From Gammaproteobacteria bacterium (lineage in GTDB: Bacteria; Pseudomonadota; Gammaproteobacteria; Steroidobacterales; Steroidobacteraceae): a stretch of 35,865 nucleotides of DNA. Below, piece by piece: positions 27,798 through 35,865 of the stretch. Where the stretch lies: contig RFOD01000023.1 of the NCBI GenBank assembly GCA_009926865.1, positions 1-35,865 of the forward strand, given 5' to 3'. Under the pieces are notes generated by a model. The model made no database searches. It was not told where the DNA came from and saw only the letters and a program-made list of their open reading frames with translations. The position numbers and the translations under genes were made by a program. The number at the start of each line of letters is the position of its first letter. The first letter of the stretch is position 1.

Positions 27798-29408
27798 ATG
27801 TCGAGCGACATTGAGCGCGATGTCATGGAATACGACGTGGTGATTGTGGGGGGTGGCCCTGGGGGTCTCGCCTGCGCCATCCGTCTCAAACAAATCAATG
27901 CCGACCTCAATGTCTGCGTATTGGAGAAAGCCTCGGAAATCGGTGCGCACTCTCTCTCCGGTGCAGTCCTTGAGCCCGGGCCGCTTGACACCCTCATGCC
28001 CACCTGGCGCGAACGCGCGCCAGCGATCTGCGTACCTGCCAAGCGCGATGAGTTTGCGCTACTGACTGCCACCGGCCAATGGCGTCTACCCGTACCGCCG
28101 CAGCAGCATAATCACGGCAATCTCATCGTATCGCTCGGTCAATTGATGCCGCTGCTCGCCCAAGAGGCCGAGTCCTTAGGGGTCGATGTATTCGCTGGAT
28201 TTGCAGCTGCCAAGCCGCTACTCGGCGAGGATGGCGCTGTGATCGGCGTACAGATTGGCGACATGGGAATCGAAAAATCAGGCGAACCCGGCCCTAATTT
28301 CGCACCAGGTCCGCAGGTGTTAGCCAAAACGACCATCCTCGCTGAAGGCTGCCGCGGCAGCGTCTCGAAGCAGCTGATCAAAGAATTTTCACTAGATGCC
28401 GATTGCGATCCGCAAACATACGGTCTCGGATTCAAAGAATTGTGGCAGCTACCCCCAGGGCGTACGGAGCCGGGCCTCATTCAGCACAGTATTGGCTGGC
28501 CTCTTGATACCCATACTTACGGCGGGAGCTTTCTTTATCATCTGAATGACGATCGGGTGTATGTCGGCTATGTGGTGGGCCTTGACTACCAAGACCCCCG
28601 ATTGAAGCCGTTCGAGGCTTTCCAACAATTTAAGCATCATCCGAGTATCAAACGTCTGCTGGAAGGCGGCGAGATCGTCGCGGCTGGAGCGCGCACCATC
28701 GCCGCCGGTGGCTGGCAATCGCTACCGAAGATGGAGATGCCGGGTGCGATGTTGATTGGGGACTCCGCAGGTACGCTCAATGTCGCCAAAATCAAAGGCA
28801 TCCACCAAGCGATACGCTCTGGCATGCTCGCGGCTGAGCACCTTGTCGAAACGGGTTCTCCGGTTGGCTTTGATGCGAAATGGCGTGCCTCGGCAGGCGG
28901 TCAGGAACTCAAAGCGGTGCGCAATATCAAACCTGGCTTCAAGCGAGGTCTGTGGTTTGCCCTATTGAATGGCGCACTGGAGACGGCGCTACGCGGGCGT
29001 ACCCCATGGACTCTGCGTAATCGTGCGGCCTATGCAGAAACTCGCCAACTCAAAGAATTCGAATCACCAGACCGTCAGTGGATAGAACGCGAATTACCGC
29101 CGCGCGATCGACTGGCATCGGTTTTTTACGCCAACAATTCCCATGAGGAAAATCAACCCATACACCTCAAGGTACGCGAACCCGATCTATGCGCGACTCG
29201 CTGCGCTGAGGAATATGGCAATCCCTGTCAAAATTTCTGCCCTGCCAATGTGTATGAAATGGTAGAGGATGGTGTGGGCGGCAAACGGCTACAGATTAAT
29301 TCTGCGAACTGCGTGCACTGTAAAGCCTGTGATATCAAAGACCCCTACCAGGTGATTGACTGGACGACTCCCGAAGGTGGTTCGGGGCCGATTTACCAAT
29401 CGCTCTAA
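27798..29408 (+). CDS. Electron-transfer flavoprotein-ubiquinone oxidoreductase
   Basis: ETF-QO passes electrons from reduced ETF (acyl-CoA dehydrogenases) to ubiquinone at the inner membrane. The 536 residues start with the FAD loop VVIVGGGPGGLACA (18-23 region). Also visible are SLSGAVLEP, the quinone-side region, and a C-terminal 4Fe-4S domain with CPANVYE and NCVHCKACDIKDPYQVIDW. AAGGGGA lies 7 bases before the ATG. The genes for ETF itself (etfAB) are not in the window. Confidence 0.95.
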   Translation: MSSDIERDVMEYDVVIVGGGPGGLACAIRLKQINADLNVCVLEKASEIGAHSLSGAVLEPGPLDTLMPTWRERAPAICVPAKRDEFALLTATGQWRLPVPPQQHNHGNLIVSLGQLMPLLAQEAESLGVDVFAGFAAAKPLLGEDGAVIGVQIGDMGIEKSGEPGPNFAPGPQVLAKTTILAEGCRGSVSKQLIKEFSLDADCDPQTYGLGFKELWQLPPGRTEPGLIQHSIGWPLDTHTYGGSFLYHLNDDRVYVGYVVGLDYQDPRLKPFEAFQQFKHHPSIKRLLEGGEIVAAGARTIAAGGWQSLPKMEMPGAMLIGDSAGTLNVAKIKGIHQAIRSGMLAAEHLVETGSPVGFDAKWRASAGGQELKAVRNIKPGFKRGLWFALLNGALETALRGRTPWTLRNRAAYAETRQLKEFESPDRQWIERELPPRDRLASVFYANNSHEENQPIHLKVREPDLCATRCAEEYGNPCQNFCPANVYEMVEDGVGGKRLQINSANCVHCKACDIKDPYQVIDWTTPEGGSGPIYQSL

Positions 29409-29441
29409 GCGCACTCGACGGTCGCGTAACCCATCATCGCT

Positions 29442-31434
29442 ATGGCAGCTGAGCACTCACCCGAGCAGCCTCTCTGGCAGCCAAGCGCTGAGCGCCAAGC
29501 GCGCAGCCACCTGTATCGATTTATGGAGTGTCTGCGAGCCCGGCAAGGTCGTGAATTCAAAGATTATGCCGAGTTGCATCGATGGTCGATCGACGAGCCG
29601 GATCGGTTCTGGTTCGAAGTCGCGCACTTCACTCACGTGCTTGCTGATTGGGCGGATGCACCCGTGCTACAGCACGGAGAGCGCCTACCAGGCGCCAAAT
29701 GGTTTCCGGGCGCGCGGCTCAATTACGCTGAGAATTTGCTCAGGCACGATGACGATCACCCAGCCCTAATCGCCTGCGATGAACAAGGCCATGAGCGCAC
29801 GCTCTCACATCGACAATTGCGCCAAGAAGTCGCGCGTATCGCTGCGGGTATGCGTGCTGCAGGACTCCAGCCCGGCGATCGGGTCGCCGCTTTTCTACCG
29901 AACCTCGCCGAGACGGTGGTGGCCATGTTAGCTGCGAGCAGTATCGGCGCCATTTGGTCATCCTGCTCCCCTGACTTCGGCTTGCGCGGCGTCATCGATC
30001 GGTTTGGTCAGATTGAGCCAACGATGTTGCTGGCCGTGGATGGCTATCGTTATGCCGGCAAACGGATTGACTCACGTGCCGCGGTCGAGAATATGTTGAC
30101 GCAACTGCCCTCAGTGCGTCAGGTGCTGATCATCCCCTTGCTCGACCCCACCGCTGAGCTCGACCCCTGGATCGAGAGTCTCTCAAACGACGGACGACAG
30201 AGTATCCCTTGGCAAAACTTTGGTAACGCACAAGCCAAGCTCGAATTTAATCGCCTGCCCTTTGATCATCCGCTCTTCATTCTGTATTCCTCAGGCACCA
30301 CCGGAGTACCAAAATGTATCGTGCACGCCGCAGGCGGCGCGCTACTTATGCATCTCAAAGAACATCAGTTGCACGCGGATCTGCAGCGCGATGACCGATT
30401 TGTTCTATTTCACCACCTGTGGTTGGATGATGTGGAATTGGTTGGTGAGTGCTCTGGCGAGTGGAGCGGCGCTCGTGCTCTTTGACGGCTCGCCCTTCCA
30501 TCCAGATGAGGGGGTGCTTTGGCGCATGGCAGAATCTTTAGGCGTCACGCATTTCGGCACGAGCCCCAAGTACCTGGCAAGCTTGGAGAAAGCGGGTTTC
30601 CACCCTGCTCAAGAAGTCGCCCTACCCGCCTTGAGAATGCTGCTCAGCACAGGCTCTCCGCTGCCCGCTTCGAGCTTTCATTTCGTCTATGAATCGATTA
30701 AGCGCGATGTCCATCTGGCCTCGATATCAGGCGGAACCGATTTACTCGGCTGCTTTATCATCGGCGATCCGCTCGCGCCCGTGTACGCCGGCGAACTACA
30801 GTGCGCCGCCCTCGGCATGGCGGTGGATGTAGTGGATGCAGACGGTCAATCTTTGCCTCCAGGTGAGAAAGGCGAACTGGTCTGCCGACAAAGCTTTCCC
30901 TCCGTCCCCCTTGGATTTTGGAATGATACGGACGGAACCCGTCTTCACCGCGCTTACTTTGCACACTATCCGGGGCTCTGGCATCACGGCGATTACGCCG
31001 AGCGCACGGTGCATGGGGGCTACCTCATTCATGGCCGTTCGGATGCGGTCTTGAACCCAGGTGGTGTGCGAATCGGTACGGCGGAAATCTATCGAGTGGT
31101 CGATACGCTCCCAGAAATATTGGAGTCGGTCTGTGTCGGGCAGCGCTGGCAAGATGATGTTCGGGTGGTGCTGTTTGTCAAACTACGACCTGGTCTTGCG
31201 CTCAATGATTCGCTGCAAGCGACGATCCGTCAAAGTATCCGCGAACAAACGAGCCCACGACACGTACCTTCCAAGATATTAGCGGTCAATGACATCCCAC
31301 GAACCTTGAGCGGAAAAATTGTGGAACTCGCAGTGAGCGATGTCATTCATGGTCGAGTTGTCGCGCGCACGGATGCCCTTGCGAACCCCGCTGCGCTCGA
31401 AGAATTTCGTAACCGCCCAGAACTCGCCTCTTAA
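29442..31434 (+). CDS. Acetoacetyl-CoA synthetase (acetoacetate-CoA ligase), one-base frameshift
   Basis: This enzyme activates acetoacetate with ATP and CoA. Two overlapping open frames (29442-30485 and 30220-31434) together make one family-length protein of about 663 residues. The first covers the N-terminus through the AMP-binding loop [14 protein letters not shown]. The second picks up at [23 protein letters not shown] and ends with [10 protein letters not shown], containing the C-terminal catalytic lysine. Dropping one T from the TTT at 30399-30401 gives Asp-Arg-Leu-Phe-Tyr-Phe, the family sequence at this point. A single-base homopolymer error or a recent loss-of-function mutation would both explain it. 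It starts 33 bases after the ETF-QO gene, without a clear ribosome-binding site. Confidence 0.9.
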
Positions 31435-31438
31435 CACC

Positions 31439-31483
31439 CGCACCCACCGTGACCGCACCCACCGTCTCCGCATCCACCGCGCA
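31439..31483. repeat. Three imperfect 15-bp tandem repeats across the zapE start
   Basis: CGCACCCACCGTGAC (31439-31453), CGCACCCACCGTCTC (31454-31468) and CGCATCCACCGCGCA (31469-31483) are adjacent. The zapE GTG lies inside the first unit. Copies two and three encode an in-frame Ala-Pro/Ser-Thr pattern. Confidence 0.8.
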
Positions 31484-32585
31484 CGCGATCACGCTCCCTG
31501 AGCGCTATGCTGCCGCGCTCACGGGTAACCATACCGCTGACCCTCATCAAAGCCTCGCGCTCGACTCACTCGAACGCCTACGCCGCGAGCTCACTGAACA
31601 GCGAGACTCAGCAAGCCGCGTTAACTGGCTGCGCACTTTGCTCACACGTCGACGGCGTCATCGATCCCCACTTCAAGGCGTCTATCTTTGGGGAGGTGTC
31701 GGTCGCGGAAAAACCTGGTTGATGGATTTGTTTTTTGACTCTCTGCAAGAAACACCGAAAATTCGTGCGCATTTCCATCGCTTTATGCAGAGTGTCCACG
31801 CCGAGCTTAAGACACAGCAACAGCAAGCCGACCCCTTAGCCATCGTCGCGGAATCGCTGGCTCGTCGGGCCGATGTCATCTGTCTGGATGAGCTCTATGT
31901 TAGCGATATCGCCGATGCGATGCTGCTAGGCGGTCTCTTTGAACATCTATTAGCCTGCGGAACTGCATTGGTCTTTACATCCAATTTACCGCCCGCCAGT
32001 CTTTATCGCGACGGCTTGCAACGACAACGATTTTTACCGGCGATCGCCCTGCTCGAGCAGCATTGTCAGGTGGTCTGCGTCGACGGTCCGATCGACTATC
32101 GCTTACGCCATCTCATTCGACGACCGGTGTATCTTTTGGGTACCGGATCCGACTGCGATGAGCCCCTACGCGCTTTTTTTAATGACCTCAGCGATGGTGA
32201 CGGTCGATACGATGTCGCCGTGCAGGTCGAAGGTCGCAGTATCCCCTGTCGCGCACTCGCCGATACCGTGGCTTGGTTTAATTTTTCTGCACTCTGCGAG
32301 GGCCCTCGTAGCCAGAACGACTATGTGAGCCTCGCGAAAGAATTCCAAACGATTCTGTTATCGGATGTACCGGTCATGAGCATGCAGGATGAGAATGCTG
32401 CTCGACGATTCATCGCACTGGTGGATGAATTTTATGATCGACGCGTCAATCTGATCCTCTCGGCGGCAGCCGAGCCGAGTCAACTTTACCGAGGCGAACG
32501 TTTGAAGTTTGAATTTGAACGGACCGCAAGCCGTCTAATCGAAATGCAAAGCGAAAGTTATCTCGCTAGCGAACACCTGGCGTAA
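31449..32585 (+). CDS. zapE: Cell division protein ZapE (AFG1-like ATPase)
   Basis: ZapE is a P-loop ATPase that associates with the Z-ring in E. coli. The 378 residues show Walker A GGVGRGKTWLMDLFF, the following HFHRFM, Walker B CLDELYVSDIADAMLLGGLF, the sensor TSNLPP, and the C-terminal ARRFIALVDEFYDRR and EFERTASRLIEMQS. The start is a GTG 14 bases after the acetoacetyl-CoA synthetase stop, with no good ribosome-binding site, so translational coupling is possible and the exact start is uncertain. Confidence 0.93.
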   Translation: MTAPTVSASTAHAITLPERYAAALTGNHTADPHQSLALDSLERLRRELTEQRDSASRVNWLRTLLTRRRRHRSPLQGVYLWGGVGRGKTWLMDLFFDSLQETPKIRAHFHRFMQSVHAELKTQQQQADPLAIVAESLARRADVICLDELYVSDIADAMLLGGLFEHLLACGTALVFTSNLPPASLYRDGLQRQRFLPAIALLEQHCQVVCVDGPIDYRLRHLIRRPVYLLGTGSDCDEPLRAFFNDLSDGDGRYDVAVQVEGRSIPCRALADTVAWFNFSALCEGPRSQNDYVSLAKEFQTILLSDVPVMSMQDENAARRFIALVDEFYDRRVNLILSAAAEPSQLYRGERLKFEFERTASRLIEMQSESYLASEHLA

Positions 32586-32595
32586 TCAAAAAAAC

Positions 32596-33486
32596 TCAAT
32601 TAACGACCGTCGATCCCGGCGGCATATCGAGAGCGGGCGCAAAGATTTGCTCGACATCGACGGGGTCAAAGTGCCACGGCCGATGACAGAATTCACAGGT
32701 AATATCGATACCCCCACGCTCCGCCAGTAAATCACGGCACTCGGCCTCACCCAATACTTTCAGCATGCCTTGCACTCGTTCGAGACTACATCGGCATTGG
32801 AAGCTCACAGCCTGCGCATCAAATAGACGAAGATCTACGCCCACGACCGCGCGCTGCAAAATATCGGGGACTCGCCGGGCCAGCAATTCATCGGCACCAA
32901 TACTCGCCATACTCACGCGGGCAGCCGCTAGTCTCGCCGTCGGATCGTTGGTTACCTCACGGGTCAACGGCAGCCGTTGCACCAGTAAGCCCGCTGTGCC
33001 CATCTCATCCGCTGTCAAACGCACGGCAGTCTGCAGTTGTTCGGATGAATCAAAATAATGCTCTAGGGACTCTGCTAATGTCTGCCCGGTCAGCGCGACA
33101 ATGCCCTGATAGGTGGGCGTACGCGCGGATTCAATAGACACCACAATTCGACCATCACCTGCCAACTCTCGAAAGCCGTGTTCGGACTCGACCCGCTCAG
33201 CCTTGAAGCGTGCCACGGCACGTAACCGAAAATCGTGGGTACATTGCGCCACTAATAGGCTGACCGGCCCGTCTCCCTGCAGCTGTAAGGTGAGCTCACC
33301 CTCAAATTTCAAGCTGGCTGCCAACAGCACCGCGGCGGTAGCCACTTCGCCCAAGAGCTGCCGTACCGGTGGCGGGTAATCCGCATATTCACGCAGTGCG
33401 AGCCACGCAGGACCCAGGCGCACAAACTCGCCTCGCAAGGCCTCGCCCTCGACGGTAAATCGACGGACGCAGTCAACTTCAAACAT
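32596..33486 (-). CDS. hslO: 33 kDa redox-regulated chaperone Hsp33
   Basis: Hsp33 is a holdase switched on by oxidation and unfolding of its zinc-binding region. The 296 residues end with the zinc motif: Cys231 and Cys233 (QCRCSLERV), then Cys264 and Cys267 (CEFCHRPWHF), all four present. Its ATG overlaps the gatB stop by one base (TGATG), so it is probably co-transcribed with gatAB, and it converges on zapE. Confidence 0.95.
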   Translation of the reverse strand: MFEVDCVRRFTVEGEALRGEFVRLGPAWLALREYADYPPPVRQLLGEVATAAVLLAASLKFEGELTLQLQGDGPVSLLVAQCTHDFRLRAVARFKAERVESEHGFRELAGDGRIVVSIESARTPTYQGIVALTGQTLAESLEHYFDSSEQLQTAVRLTADEMGTAGLLVQRLPLTREVTNDPTARLAAARVSMASIGADELLARRVPDILQRAVVGVDLRLFDAQAVSFQCRCSLERVQGMLKVLGEAECRDLLAERGGIDITCEFCHRPWHFDPVDVEQIFAPALDMPPGSTVVN

Positions 33487-34922
33487 CAGCCCGCAAGCTT
33501 TTTCTTGAGGAGTTCGTTGAGCTGAGCTGGATTGGCTTTACCTTGTGTGGCCTTCATGACTTGACCCACAAAGAAACCAAAAAGCTTATCTTTGCCGCTG
33601 CGATAATCGGCCAGCTGCTGAGGGTTGCGATTCATCACGTCGTCTATGGCTGCTTCGATTGCCGACGTATCGGTGATCTGACGTAACCCGCGCTGCTCAA
33701 TAATGGCATCGGCGCTATCGCCGGATTGCCACATCGCCTCAAAGACTTCTTTCGCGATCTTGCCCGAAATGGTCGCATCAACGATGCGACGAATGAGTCC
33801 CGCTAACGCCGCCGTATCGACCCGCGTATGCTCGATGTCCAACCCGTCCTTGTTGAGGAAGCCCGACAGATCGCCCATGACCCAGTTGGCGCACAACTTC
33901 GGCTCGCTGCCGACTTCGCGGACCACCTGCTCATAGAATTCTGCGAGCTCACGACTGGCGGTCAGCACGCCTGCGTCATACTCCGACAAACCATAATCGC
34001 GCACAAAACGCGCAGCTTTATCGTCGGGCAATTCTGGTAAAGCCGCTCGCACTGCCTCGATATAGTCCGACTCGAGCACCACGGGTAACAAGTCTGGGTC
34101 CGGAAAATAGCGGTAATCGTTCGCTTCTTCTTTGGAGCGCATCGAACGCGTCTCACCCTTATCCGGGTCATAGAGTCGCGTTTCCTGGACCACCTTCCCG
34201 CCACCTTCGATCACATCAATCTGGCGAGCGATCTCATAGTTGATGGCTTTTTCAACGTAACGAAACGAATTGAGGTTCTTGATTTCGGCTCGCGTACCAA
34301 AGCGATCACTGCCCTTGGGGCGGATCGATACGTTGGCATCACACCGGAACGAACCCTCTTGCATGTTGCCATCACAGATATCGAGATAACGCACCAGCGT
34401 GTGAACCTTTTTCATGTACGCCACCGCTTCTTTCGCGGAGCGCAAATCCGGCTCACTAACGATCTCGATTAGGGGGGTGCCTGCGCGATTCAGATCAATC
34501 CCCGTCAATCCTGGCAGCCCCTCATGTAAGGACTTACCCGCGTCTTCTTCGAGATGTGCGCGCGTAATCCCGACTCGCTTGTGTGTGCCGTCGTCCAACA
34601 AAATATCGAGCGTCCCTTCGGCCACGATCGGCAACTCGTACTGGCTGATCTGATACCCCTTGGGCAGATCCGGGTAGAAGTAATTTTTTCGCGCAAACAC
34701 AGAATACGGGGCAATCTTTGCGCCGATCGCCAAACCAAATCGCACCGCCATCCGGACCGCTTCGCCATTGAGCACCGGCAGCACACCGGGATAACCCAAA
34801 TCCACGAGGTTGGCTTGCGTATTCGGCTCGGCGCCGTAGGCCGTCGCCGAACCCGAGAATATCTTTGAGCGCGTGGCCAACTGCGCGTGGATCTCAAGGC
34901 CAATGACCGTTTCCCACTCCAT
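33486..34922 (-). CDS. gatB: Aspartyl/glutamyl-tRNA(Asn/Gln) amidotransferase subunit B
   Basis: GatB is the kinase-transamidase subunit of GatCAB, which converts misacylated Glu-tRNA-Gln or Asp-tRNA-Asn. Motifs visible are [46 protein letters not shown] and [13 protein letters not shown], plus a C-terminal helical tail domain. The ATG at 34922 (478 residues) is preferred because TGAGG, overlapping the gatA stop, lies 8 bases upstream. An ATG at 34958 would overlap gatA and adds 12 unrelated residues. Confidence 0.95.
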   Translation of the reverse strand: MEWETVIGLEIHAQLATRSKIFSGSATAYGAEPNTQANLVDLGYPGVLPVLNGEAVRMAVRFGLAIGAKIAPYSVFARKNYFYPDLPKGYQISQYELPIVAEGTLDILLDDGTHKRVGITRAHLEEDAGKSLHEGLPGLTGIDLNRAGTPLIEIVSEPDLRSAKEAVAYMKKVHTLVRYLDICDGNMQEGSFRCDANVSIRPKGSDRFGTRAEIKNLNSFRYVEKAINYEIARQIDVIEGGGKVVQETRLYDPDKGETRSMRSKEEANDYRYFPDPDLLPVVLESDYIEAVRAALPELPDDKAARFVRDYGLSEYDAGVLTASRELAEFYEQVVREVGSEPKLCANWVMGDLSGFLNKDGLDIEHTRVDTAALAGLIRRIVDATISGKIAKEVFEAMWQSGDSADAIIEQRGLRQITDTSAIEAAIDDVMNRNPQQLADYRSGKDKLFGFFVGQVMKATQGKANPAQLNELLKKKLAG

Positions 34923-34932
34923 GACAGCGACC

Positions 34933-35865
34933 TCAGGCGAATGCCGCAGGGCGTTCAAGATGCCATGCGGTCTCTTGCTGGTAGCGATGAGCGATATTCA
35001 GCATGCGGGCCTCTGAAAAATGAGGCCCGATCAATTGCAAGCCCACGGGCAAACCCTCGGCAAAGCCACACGGTAAAGACATAGCGGGTAAACCAGCCAA
35101 ATTGGCACCAATGGTGTAGATGTCGTTCAAGTACATCGTGATCGGATCGTCGCTCTTAGCGCCCAACCCAAACGCCGTGGTGGGCGCGGTGGGCCCGATC
35201 AGCATATCGACCTCTGAGAACGCGCGAGCGAAATCCGCACTAATGAGTTGACGAACTTGTTGTGCCTTGAGGTAGTACGCATCGTAGTAACCGGCCGAGA
35301 GTACGTAGGTCCCGGTCATGATACGGCGCTTAACCTCTGCGCCAAAACCTTCACCGCGCGAACGGCGATAAAGATCTGCGAGATTTTTTGGATTCTCGCA
35401 ACGGTGCCCAAAGCGAACCCCGTCAAACCGCGCGAGATTTGACGAGCACTCCGCTGGCGCGACGACATAATAGGTCGGCACGGAGAGCGGCAGATTGGGG
35501 CAGCTGATCTCTTTAACTTTGGCGCCTAATTTCTGATAAACGGCGATTGCTTCGCGCACCCGCGCTTCGCACCCCGTATCGAGACCTTTATCAAAGAATT
35601 CGGTGACGACTCCGAGTGTTAAGCCCTCAAGAGAGTCATTCAGAGTCGCGGTGTAATCGGGGACAGGCTGATCAACGCTGGTCGAATCTCGAGGATCAAA
35701 GCCTGACATCGGCCCGAGCAATAAGGCGGCATCCTCCGCGCTGACGGTAATCAGCCCTGCCTGATCAAGACTCGAAGCAAAAGCAATCATGCCGTAGCGA
35801 CTCGCTCGCCCATAAGTGGGCTTGACCCCAGTCACGCCGCAGAGTGCCGCCGGCTGACGGATCGA
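34933..35865 (-). CDS. gatA: Aspartyl/glutamyl-tRNA(Asn/Gln) amidotransferase subunit A (5' end outside window)
   Basis: GatA is the glutaminase subunit, a member of the amidase signature family. The frame is open to the window edge, starting in [20 protein letters not shown]. The first visible codon is therefore the serine of the GGSIRQP signature motif, which I take to be the catalytic nucleophile. The catalytic lysine and cis-serine would lie outside. About 310 C-terminal residues are present, including [17 protein letters not shown]-like sequence (here [17 protein letters not shown]) and the end [19 protein letters not shown]. It is ten bases upstream of the gatB ATG. Confidence 0.95.
   Translation of the reverse strand, partial: SIRQPAALCGVTGVKPTYGRASRYGMIAFASSLDQAGLITVSAEDAALLLGPMSGFDPRDSTSVDQPVPDYTATLNDSLEGLTLGVVTEFFDKGLDTGCEARVREAIAVYQKLGAKVKEISCPNLPLSVPTYYVVAPAECSSNLARFDGVRFGHRCENPKNLADLYRRSRGEGFGAEVKRRIMTGTYVLSAGYYDAYYLKAQQVRQLISADFARAFSEVDMLIGPTAPTTAFGLGAKSDDPITMYLNDIYTIGANLAGLPAMSLPCGFAEGLPVGLQLIGPHFSEARMLNIAHRYQQETAWHLERPAAFA

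Noticed and set aside
30390-30410. Programmed ribosomal frameshift in acetoacetyl-CoA synthetase
   Set aside because: No slippery heptamer with a downstream pseudoknot or internal Shine-Dalgarno is apparent at the join, and the family does not use one. A one-base indel is simpler.

Overview
This window is a compact stretch of core chromosome from a gammaproteobacterium that is not an enteric bacterium. I estimate G+C in the upper fifties by eye. The order queA-tgt-yajC-secD-secF / suhB / trmJ-isc genes-ndk-rlmN-rodZ-hisS-yfgM-bamB-der is the same backbone known from Pseudomonas, and xseA divergent from guaBA is also a classic gammaproteobacterial arrangement. There are no insertion sequences, prophage genes or CRISPR arrays, and no gene-free stretch longer than about 110 bases. 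The genus cannot be fixed from the sequence.

Layout. (1) 1-3074, minus: guaB-guaA (GMP synthesis), each interrupted near its 5' end by a short perfect tandem duplication (5 bp and 14 bp). (2) 3138-5287, plus: xseA and an M23 peptidase, divergent from guaB. (3) 5238-15208, minus: a long tight gene string trmJ, a cysteine desulfurase fused to an IscU-like tail, iscA, ndk, rlmN, rodZ, hisS, yfgM, bamB, der. (4) 15254-16051, plus: suhB. (5) 16029-22772, minus: queA, tgt, yajC, secD, secF and a dicarboxylate/amino-acid symporter. (6) 22842-23859, plus: tRNA-Leu(CAA), a Nudix hydrolase with a zinc ribbon, and a 7Fe ferredoxin. (7) 23899-25601, minus: xerD-dsbC. (8) 25675-32585, plus: a PlsC-type acyltransferase, thiolase, ETF-ubiquinone oxidoreductase, acetoacetyl-CoA synthetase (one-base frameshift) and zapE. 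(9) 32596-35865, minus: gatA (its 5' end is outside the window), gatB and hslO.

The most unusual content is the isc region. Between trmJ and ndk, where Pseudomonas carries cysE-iscR-iscS-iscU-iscA-hscB-hscA-fdx-iscX, only two genes remain. One is an IscS-type cysteine desulfurase whose normal C-terminal tail is replaced by about 95 residues resembling IscU; the other is a standard IscA. The IscU-like tail keeps the fold-like pattern and one aligned cysteine, but lacks the other ligand positions and the HscA-recognition LPPVK motif, which fits the absence of hscBA. This looks like a collapsed, fused Fe-S or sulfur-transfer module.

The second notable pattern is three frame-disrupting indels (guaB +5, guaA +14, acetoacetyl-CoA synthetase +1). 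Two are tandem duplications in one essential-type operon. Assembly or read error is the simplest reading, but slippage-mediated switching should be tested.
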